Shown here: piece by piece, positions 25,374 through 32,200 of the stretch | Layout: each line of letters opens with the position of its first letter | How positions within the stretch are numbered: the first letter of the stretch is position 1 | Assembly: GCF_021043395.1 (NCBI RefSeq) | Contig: NZ_JAJNKE010000003.1 | Span: 172,821-236,820 of the forward strand | Direction of reading: 5' to 3' | Source of the DNA: Clostridium guangxiense | GTDB taxonomy: Bacteria; Bacillota; Clostridia; Clostridiales; Clostridiaceae | DNA length: 64,000 nucleotides | Position numbers and translations under genes: made by a program | Notes under the pieces: generated by a model | Seen by the model: only the letters and a program-made list of their open reading frames with translations | The model's database searches: none | What the model was told of the DNA's origin: nothing

Positions 25374-27050
25374 ATGTCAAATAAGATAGGAAGAATATCA
25401 GCAACGGAGAAGAATCCAACAAGTAATGATGAATTTATATTTTGGTTAGGCGATGAAGCAGAAATTAAACCATTTGATATAATAAAAGCAGAAAATAATA
25501 TAGGTAAAAAAAAATCAATTTCGTATGCTATAGTAAAAGAGATATATCATCAAACTGATAGTGCTGGGCATTTAAGTAATTATATATCGTCAGATTTTGG
25601 GGATATAGATTGTGAGCCAATGACGAAACATATAGGTGTTACTTATGCAACTGCATCAGTAATTAGTAATACTAAAGATGTATATATGCCGTTAAAAGAT
25701 AATGTGCCTGTATATTTTGCTGAGAAAGATGAAGTTAAGGAAGCGTTAGGATTAAATGAAATAAAAAATCCAATTCCAGCTGGATTTATTGAGGGAACAA
25801 ATAATATTTCAGTCCCTATTGCATTAAATAAAGAATTCTTAATAGGACCTGAAGGAGCACACTTAAATATTTCAGGAATTTCAGGATTGGCAACAAAGAC
25901 GTCTTATGCTATGTTTCTTTTACAGGCAATACAACAAAAGACAAATGATACTGCAATAATAATATTGAATGTTAAAGGTGCTGACCTACTTAGATTAGAT
26001 CAAGAAAATCCAGAATTGACTGAACAACAAGTTGATGCTTGGAAAAAATCAGGATTAAAGTGTAAGCCGTTTGATAATGTTAAATATTATTACCCGTATA
26101 AAAGCAACTGTGAAATGTATTGTTCAAATACTTCTTTAGAAAAAGAGTCATTAGAAAAACAAAATAGTGAAAAAAAATCTAAAAATTATATATATACATA
26201 TAAGAAACATAAAGTGGATTTAGACTTATTATTTAGTAATGTAGATGATCCGACATATACGATGGAATCAATAATGAATTATATTGTAGAAAGTAGTGAT
26301 TTTTATAATTTGACATGGGAAGAATTTAAAACAAAGTTAGGGGAGTATTGTAAGTCTGGGGAAAGAGGACATAAAGGAGATATTACAGTACAATCATGGC
26401 GCAAATTTAAAAGATTAATTAATAAGTCTATTAATAGTGAAATTTTCCAAGAGGCAAAATCCTCCAATCCAAGTAGAAATCAGTGTTATCTTAGTGATGA
26501 AATTAAGCAAATCAATGGAAATGATGTATTAGTTGTTGATATTGCAAAATTGGAAGAACAATTGCAATATTTAGTATTTGGAGATGTGCTTAAAAGTGTC
26601 TATGAATTGAAGCTTGGGGAGACAGATAGAGAAGAAGGAAACATACCTAGACAGATAATAATATTTGTAGATGAGTTAAATAAATATGCGGGTTCAAGTG
26701 CACCTAAAAGCTCACCCATATTAAAATATCTTTTAGAAATAACAGAAAGAGGAAGGTCAGAAGGTATTATATTATTTTCTGCAGAACAATTTAAAAGTGA
26801 TATTCATGATAGGATAAAAGGAAATTGTTCTACACACGTATATGGAAGAACTAATGCAATTGAAGTAAGCAAGCCTGATTATAGATATATACCTAAAGTA
26901 TATTCAAATATGATGACTAGGTTAGTTAAAGGAGAATTGATATTACAACATTCTATTTTTGGAACTCCATTAAAAATTTCATTTCCATATCCGTCATATA
27001 ATCAAAAATCAGATTTGTTAATTGAAGTAGGAGATGAGGAAGATGAATGA
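25374..27050 (+). CDS. HerA-like (DUF87) DNA-translocase ATPase with atypical P-loop
   Basis: A 558-residue protein. The first 150 residues form a beta-rich domain (FIFWLGDEAEIKPFDIIKAE, SYAIVKEIYHQTDSAGHLSNY) like the HAS barrel of HerA. The P-loop region is LNISGISGLATKTSYAMF: G168-I-S-G-L-A-T-K175-T-S, where the usual Gly before Lys is Thr. Walker B is IIIFVDELNKYAG, and the sensor region is LLEITERGRSEGIILFSAEQF, typical of the HerA/FtsK group. A charged, lower-complexity insert lies around residues 260-285. It would form a hexamer driving DNA into the NurA-like nuclease. The start follows AAGGAGAA. Its 3' end overlaps the GHKL gene by 8 bases, implying translational coupling. Confidence 0.8.
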   Translation: MSNKIGRISATEKNPTSNDEFIFWLGDEAEIKPFDIIKAENNIGKKKSISYAIVKEIYHQTDSAGHLSNYISSDFGDIDCEPMTKHIGVTYATASVISNTKDVYMPLKDNVPVYFAEKDEVKEALGLNEIKNPIPAGFIEGTNNISVPIALNKEFLIGPEGAHLNISGISGLATKTSYAMFLLQAIQQKTNDTAIIILNVKGADLLRLDQENPELTEQQVDAWKKSGLKCKPFDNVKYYYPYKSNCEMYCSNTSLEKESLEKQNSEKKSKNYIYTYKKHKVDLDLLFSNVDDPTYTMESIMNYIVESSDFYNLTWEEFKTKLGEYCKSGERGHKGDITVQSWRKFKRLINKSINSEIFQEAKSSNPSRNQCYLSDEIKQINGNDVLVVDIAKLEEQLQYLVFGDVLKSVYELKLGETDREEGNIPRQIIIFVDELNKYAGSSAPKSSPILKYLLEITERGRSEGIILFSAEQFKSDIHDRIKGNCSTHVYGRTNAIEVSKPDYRYIPKVYSNMMTRLVKGELILQHSIFGTPLKISFPYPSYNQKSDLLIEVGDEEDE

Positions 27051-28635
27051 TTCTAGTGCTGTTGTAGGTAAATTCGCTTTAGATTCTTTGACAATTGGAA
27101 TGTATGAAAATGAACTGGTAGTATATAGAGAATATATTCAAAATTCTACAGATGCTATAGATAAAGCTGTGGAATTAGGATGGATAAGTTCATTAGAAGA
27201 ATCGCAGATTGATATTGATATTGACAAAGAAAGTAGAACTATTAAAATAAAGGATAATGGAGTTGGAATACCTCAGAAAATTGCAAGCTCAACTTTAAAA
27301 GATATAGGAAATTCTGAAAAAGATTATTCTGTTAGTCGTGGTTTTAGAGGAATTGGAAGATTGGCGGGAACGGCCTATTGTAATAAAATGATATTTAAAA
27401 CATCGACCAAAGGCGAAGATAAATCCAGTATAATAACATGGAATTGTGAAAAATTGAAGGAACTATTGAAACCTAATTCAAATAGTAAATTAGATTTGGT
27501 ACAAGTTATAGATGCTTGTGTAAGTGAAGAATTTATAGAAGAAAAAAATGAAAAGCATTATTTTGAAGTTAAATTAGAAGGCGTTGAATATAAAAATAAT
27601 TTATTAGATAAATATAAAGTAGAGGAATATTTAGCACAAGTAGCACCTATAGAAATAGATTCAAGAAGATTTTATTATTATTCAGATTTGAATGATGGAA
27701 TTAAGAAATTTATGAAGGAGAATGGCATACCGATTGAAGAATATCCAATTCGGTTAAATGGAAGAAGAATAACAAAATTATATTCTACAGCTATAAAAGA
27801 TAAAAACGGTAAAAAAGTTGATGATATTACATTAATAAGAAAAAAAATTATAAAAGATAAAAGTGATAACAAATTGGCGTTCTTGTGGTACGGAGAAAGA
27901 AAAATTGCAAAAGGTAAGATTTATGATAACAATATTGCAGGTATAAGATATAGAAAGAATAATATAATGATAGGAAGTTCTGAGACTTTAGGAAAGTTAT
28001 TTGGAGATTCTGAGACTCAAATGGGTTTTAATAAGTATTACATAGGTGAGATATATATTTTAAATAAGAATATAATTCCTAATGCTAGAAGAGATGACTT
28101 TGAGGACAATGATTATTATAAGGCGCTTAAAGAGCAGATAAGACCAATAGTTAAGGAGTTAATTTCAGTTGCGAGGAATATGTCACAGATAAATAATGCT
28201 AAGAAAAGAATAAGAGACGAAGAAGGAAGATTAGATGAAATTAAAGCTAATCTATACAGAAAACACTTAGACCAAAAAGAAAAGGAAATGTTAGAGAAGG
28301 AAGTACAGGAGATAAGCTACAAAATTGAGAATGATAGGGATATCCAAAAAAATTCATCTAAAAAATTAGATGAACTAGGAAGAAAAAATGTAGCTAATAA
28401 TTTTCAGGAAAATGAAAATTCCCGAGAAACTAAAATTAAGGTTAAAAATATAAACACAATATTGGGTGATGATGATTTTAAGGGCAAAACAATTAATCCT
28501 TTAAAGGGAATAGATAGGAAAGTTCAAAAAACTGTAAGGGGAATACTTAAAATACTTGAAAAGGAAATTGAGCCTCAAAAATATAATGAGATTGAACAAA
28601 ACATATATAAATTTGTTCTTAAAAACAAAAGGTAG
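27043..28635 (+). CDS. GHKL (Hsp90/MORC-like) ATPase 1
   Basis: A 530-residue protein with an N-terminal histidine-kinase-like ATPase domain. The N-box is YREYIQNSTDAIDKA (E30, N34, D37), the G1 box is DNGVGIP (71-77) and the G2 loop is RGFRGIGRLAG (99-109). A second domain carries KLAFLWYGERKIAKG and the motif IIPNARRDDFEDNDYY (about 344-359), followed by a long coiled coil (about 385-450). It has no histidine-kinase dimerisation or receiver domain, so it is more like Hsp90/MORC/MutL ATPases that clamp DNA or protein. ATG 27043 is nine bases after AGGAG; an earlier in-frame ATG (27034) touches that site. It is paralogous to the gene at 30823. Confidence 0.85.
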   Translation: MNDSSAVVGKFALDSLTIGMYENELVVYREYIQNSTDAIDKAVELGWISSLEESQIDIDIDKESRTIKIKDNGVGIPQKIASSTLKDIGNSEKDYSVSRGFRGIGRLAGTAYCNKMIFKTSTKGEDKSSIITWNCEKLKELLKPNSNSKLDLVQVIDACVSEEFIEEKNEKHYFEVKLEGVEYKNNLLDKYKVEEYLAQVAPIEIDSRRFYYYSDLNDGIKKFMKENGIPIEEYPIRLNGRRITKLYSTAIKDKNGKKVDDITLIRKKIIKDKSDNKLAFLWYGERKIAKGKIYDNNIAGIRYRKNNIMIGSSETLGKLFGDSETQMGFNKYYIGEIYILNKNIIPNARRDDFEDNDYYKALKEQIRPIVKELISVARNMSQINNAKKRIRDEEGRLDEIKANLYRKHLDQKEKEMLEKEVQEISYKIENDRDIQKNSSKKLDELGRKNVANNFQENENSRETKIKVKNINTILGDDDFKGKTINPLKGIDRKVQKTVRGILKILEKEIEPQKYNEIEQNIYKFVLKNKR

Positions 28636-28652
28636 CGTAAGTTACCTTTTTG
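28627..28652 (+). terminator. Internal terminator or attenuator overlapping the GHKL-1 stop codon
   Basis: AAAAGGTA pairs with TACCTTTT over a short loop and runs into TTTTTG. The TAG stop of GHKL-1 (28633-28635) sits inside the left arm. Ribosomes finishing GHKL-1 would disturb the hairpin, so read-through may depend on translation. Confidence 0.65.
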
Positions 28653-28678
28653 ATCTTTCATATAAGTTTTGTTATAAT
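28650..28678 (+). promoter_or_regulatory. Promoter for the radical-SAM gene
   Basis: TTGATC (28650-28655), a 17-base spacer and a perfect TATAAT (28673-28678) lie 30 bases before the GTG start. The -35 overlaps the terminator T-run, so the operon is divided here into two transcription units. Confidence 0.65.
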
Positions 28679-28707
28679 TTAAATAAAAATGAGAAGGAGG
28701 AAGTTCA

Positions 28708-30810
28708 GTGGCAAATATATTGATGATAGAACCAAATTATAAATGCAAATATCCACCATTAGGTTTAATGAAATTTGCATATTACCATAAGGAAATTAGA
28801 AACGATATAGTTTGGTTTTCTAAGGGTGAACTTCAAAAATCATTATCTCCACAGATAATTAAGCAACTTAAAAATAGTAAATATTATAAGGATAAGTATG
28901 GTAAAAATATTGATGAGTATGTATATAAGATTAATGAAATTATAAAGCATAAAGAATGGGATAGAGTATATGTTTCGACTTTATTTACATTTGAATATGA
29001 AGAAACAATTAAGGCTATAGACTATGCAAAAAGTTTGGTGGGTAAGGATAACGTTTATACTGGTGGTATTCTTGCAACATTGATGCCAGAACAATTAAGA
29101 AATGATACGGGTGTAATAGTAAATACAGGTCAATTAACTGATACGATAGATATTGGATATAATGATAAAGTGAATATAGATATTTTAACTCCGGATTATA
29201 GCATTTTAGATAATACGGAGTATTCTTATGAAAATGAAGATGCATATTATGCGTATACTACTAGGGGATGCGGAATGAATTGCGGCTTTTGTGCAGTAAA
29301 AACATTAGAACCTGAATATAAATCATTTATATCTATAAAAAATCAAATTAGTAATGTAAAAAGACTTTATGGTGAAAAAAAAGATTTACTGCTAATGGAT
29401 AACAATGTTTTGAAATCTAAGGATATTAATAAAATAATAAATGAAATATTGGATTTAGGGTTTGGAAAGGATGCAACATATATTAATCCCAAAACTAATA
29501 AAATAAAAAAAAGGTTTGTTGATTTTAACCAAGGATTGGATGCATTTTTAATAACAGATGATAAAGCAAGGCTGTTGGGTAATATAGCAATAAAACCAGC
29601 AAGAGTTGCATTTGACCATATAGAAGATGCGAAAACTTATGAAAAGGCGGTTAGATTGCTTGCAAAAAACGGAGTGAGATATTTATCAAATTATTTGTTA
29701 TATAATGCAGATAGTTTTTCTGGAAAAGGTAGGCAGTATAAAGCTGATACACCAGAAGATTTATATAATAGATTAAAATTAAATGTAGATTTGCAAGAAG
29801 AATTGAATAGAAAAATAAACAACAGAAAGGAAAAAGTATATATTTTTTCTTTCCCAATGAGATATATACCACTAAATGATGAAAAGCGAGGATATGTTGG
29901 GGCAAAATGGAACAAAAAATTCCTTAGAGCTGTACAAAGTATACTAATTCCTACACAAGGTAAAGGGGTAAGTAGTAAATCTTTTTTTGAAGCAGCATTT
30001 GGACAAACAGCACAGAAATTTATGGAAACAATATTAATGCCTGAGGTATACATAATTTCAAGAGGTGACCCAAATAAAATTAAAAATGTTACTGAAGCTG
30101 AATTACAAACTAAAATTAAAACGTATAATGAGTTTGAAGATAAAAGGCGTGAATGGGTGTCATTGTATAATTCAATAAGCAATATTGAAGAAAAAATTAG
30201 GTTTGATAAGGTAATTGGCAATAATAACTTTGATTATCTTGCGTTTCAGCAACTTATAGGTGATAATTCTAAAAAGTTATTTATTCACTACTTAACGTCT
30301 CCAGGCTTAATGATTATATTGCAAAAATTATATTTAGATAATAAGTTAGAGGATATTAAACTTGTAACTAAATACATTAAAGATGATTTTACATATAAGT
30401 ATAAAGAATTAGTGGAGTATATGGTTAATAGCAATAATCAAATTCCTAGGTTTCAAATGTTTAAATACATATTTGGGGAAAGTGGTAGAGTAGATTTGTT
30501 GAATAAATGGTTGGATGACTTGTGTGAAAATGAAGATTTCATGCATTATTCTTCTCAAGTATATAATTTACCAATACAATTCTTATATATACTTAAATGG
30601 TGTAGTATAACTAATATAATTGATAAAGAAGAAAAAGAGAATGTCTTAACTACCATGGGGTGTGAAAATATTGATAATTTAGATTTATTTAATGAACTTT
30701 TAAAAAGAATTTTTAACTATATTGAATTGCATTATAGTAAAGATGAATCAAAAAAAATGATAAATTCTATAAAACGAGATACAGCAATGCAATTAGGCTT
30801 TTTAATTTAA
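28708..30810 (+). CDS. Large radical-SAM protein inside the candidate defence system
   Basis: A 700-residue protein. Residues 1-150 form a Rossmann-like domain of the B12-binding type (ILMIEPNYKCKYPPLGLMKF, TGGILATLMPEQL), without the DxHxxG base-off motif. The cluster motif is C188-GMN-C192-GF-C195, in TRGCGMNCGFCAVKTLEPEY. A TIM-barrel region follows to about residue 440 with KPARVAFDHIED and VYIFSFPMRYIPL. The C-terminal 250 residues are helical and of no family I know (ISNIEEKIRFDKVIG, FQMFKYIFGESGRVDL). GTG 28708 follows AGAAGGAGGAAG. It lies between two GHKL ATPase genes and has its own promoter. The substrate is unknown; a modified nucleotide, peptide or DNA base are all possible. Confidence 0.85.
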   Translation: MANILMIEPNYKCKYPPLGLMKFAYYHKEIRNDIVWFSKGELQKSLSPQIIKQLKNSKYYKDKYGKNIDEYVYKINEIIKHKEWDRVYVSTLFTFEYEETIKAIDYAKSLVGKDNVYTGGILATLMPEQLRNDTGVIVNTGQLTDTIDIGYNDKVNIDILTPDYSILDNTEYSYENEDAYYAYTTRGCGMNCGFCAVKTLEPEYKSFISIKNQISNVKRLYGEKKDLLLMDNNVLKSKDINKIINEILDLGFGKDATYINPKTNKIKKRFVDFNQGLDAFLITDDKARLLGNIAIKPARVAFDHIEDAKTYEKAVRLLAKNGVRYLSNYLLYNADSFSGKGRQYKADTPEDLYNRLKLNVDLQEELNRKINNRKEKVYIFSFPMRYIPLNDEKRGYVGAKWNKKFLRAVQSILIPTQGKGVSSKSFFEAAFGQTAQKFMETILMPEVYIISRGDPNKIKNVTEAELQTKIKTYNEFEDKRREWVSLYNSISNIEEKIRFDKVIGNNNFDYLAFQQLIGDNSKKLFIHYLTSPGLMIILQKLYLDNKLEDIKLVTKYIKDDFTYKYKELVEYMVNSNNQIPRFQMFKYIFGESGRVDLLNKWLDDLCENEDFMHYSSQVYNLPIQFLYILKWCSITNIIDKEEKENVLTTMGCENIDNLDLFNELLKRIFNYIELHYSKDESKKMINSIKRDTAMQLGFLI

Positions 30811-30822
30811 CAGGAGGAAAGA

Positions 30823-32178
30823 ATGAAAAAGGTTTCGATAGGCAAATATACTTTGGAATCGCTTACTATGGGTATGTATGCGGATCCATATGTTTTATAC
30901 CGGGAATATATACAAAATGCAGCTGATTCTATAGATAAAGCTGTTAAATATGGAGTTTTAAAAAGACAACAAGGCAAAATACAAGTTAGTCTAATTAAAG
31001 ATATAAATGAAATTGAAATTATAGATAATGGTTTAGGTATAAGTAAAGAAAAAGTTTATAATACTTTATTAGATATAGGAAATTCAGAAAAGAAAATTAA
31101 TGAGTATAAAGGATTTAGAGGAATTGGAAGATTAAGCGGATTAGGATACTGTGAAAAAATAATCTTTGAAACATCAGCAATTGGAGAAAGTGTAAAATCA
31201 GTAGTTTGCATTGATAGTATTAAATTGCAAAAATATTTGTTGCCAGGAGAATATGAAAATTTAACGCTAGAGGATGTAATAATAAAATCAAGTGATTTAA
31301 AATTTGAAGAAGAGGACGAAAAAAAGCATTTTTTTAAAGTTAAATTAGTAAATGTAAAACCTAAATTAAAATTATTAGATTTTGATAGAGTACTTGAATA
31401 TCTTGAAGAGACTTCTCCCGTTCCATATAATAATGAAATGTTTAGATTTGGGACATGTATAAATGGGAAGTTAAATGAGCTAGGCGTAAAAATAGATGAA
31501 TATAATTTATATTTATGTAATGGTGATGTTAGTACTAAAGTGTATAAACCATATAGAACAAAGTTCTTTGTAGATTTAAAAAAACAGATTCTTGATGAAA
31601 TAACTGATGTAAATATAAAAATAATTAAGAATGATTTTAAAGATAGTAAATTAGTTGCCATTGTATGGTATGGCAAGAGCAAATTATTTGGAACTATTAT
31701 GGATAATAAATTAAAAGGATTAAGAATTAGAAAATCAGGCTTATTAATCGGAGATAGATTTTTAGCAAATTCGATTTTTAAAGAAGAACGTTTTAATGGT
31801 TGGATAATTGGAGAAATTATAATAGTTGACAATAATATAATTCCCAATGCAAGAAGGGATGGTTTTGAAAAAAATGATGCTTATTTGTTTTTGGTTAAGA
31901 AGTTAAGAATAATTGGAGAAAAGATAAGTGATGAAATAAGATTTGCCTCTAAAATGAGAAGTTATAATCAAAAAAAGAATACAATTAAAATGGCAAATAA
32001 AAATAAACTTGGTTCTAGTAATAATATTGCTATACTTAAAAAGATAGATAATCTAGTGTCTCAAATAAACCACAATGATAAGCTATTAATAAAACTAAAA
32101 AAAGTTTTAGGTGATAATAATATTGCACCTGATATCATTGAAAAAGTATTAGCTGATATGAAAGGAAAGGAAAATTAG
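30823..32178 (+). CDS. GHKL (Hsp90/MORC-like) ATPase 2, paralogue of the first
   Basis: A 451-residue protein whose first 370 residues parallel GHKL-1: GKYTLESLTMGMYADPYVLY against GKFALDSLTIGMYENELVVY, N-box EYIQNAADSIDKA (E28, N32, D35), G1 DNGLGI, G2 GFRGIGRLSG, then LVAIVWYGKSKLFG and NIIPNARRDGFEKND. The C-terminal coiled coil of GHKL-1 is replaced by a short basic tail. The pair could form a heterodimeric clamp. It begins 12 bases after the radical-SAM stop with AGGAGGAAAG and is probably translated from the same message. Divergence between the two is large, so the duplication is old and probably characteristic of the system. Confidence 0.85.
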   Translation: MKKVSIGKYTLESLTMGMYADPYVLYREYIQNAADSIDKAVKYGVLKRQQGKIQVSLIKDINEIEIIDNGLGISKEKVYNTLLDIGNSEKKINEYKGFRGIGRLSGLGYCEKIIFETSAIGESVKSVVCIDSIKLQKYLLPGEYENLTLEDVIIKSSDLKFEEEDEKKHFFKVKLVNVKPKLKLLDFDRVLEYLEETSPVPYNNEMFRFGTCINGKLNELGVKIDEYNLYLCNGDVSTKVYKPYRTKFFVDLKKQILDEITDVNIKIIKNDFKDSKLVAIVWYGKSKLFGTIMDNKLKGLRIRKSGLLIGDRFLANSIFKEERFNGWIIGEIIIVDNNIIPNARRDGFEKNDAYLFLVKKLRIIGEKISDEIRFASKMRSYNQKKNTIKMANKNKLGSSNNIAILKKIDNLVSQINHNDKLLIKLKKVLGDNNIAPDIIEKVLADMKGKEN

Positions 32179-32200
32179 ACATCATGAAAGGAAAGATAAT

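Noticed and set aside
24267-27050. NurA-HerA considered as archaeal-type double-strand-break repair genes
   Set aside because: No Mre11/Rad50 partners are present, and the neighbours are GHKL and radical-SAM genes; a defence-type context fits better.
29691-30221. 176-codon reverse-strand frame inside the radical-SAM gene
   Set aside because: Antisense shadow without ribosome site or family features.
31056-31847. 263-codon reverse-strand frame inside GHKL-2
   Set aside because: It lies wholly antisense to a well-supported gene and has no recognisable motif or ribosome site.
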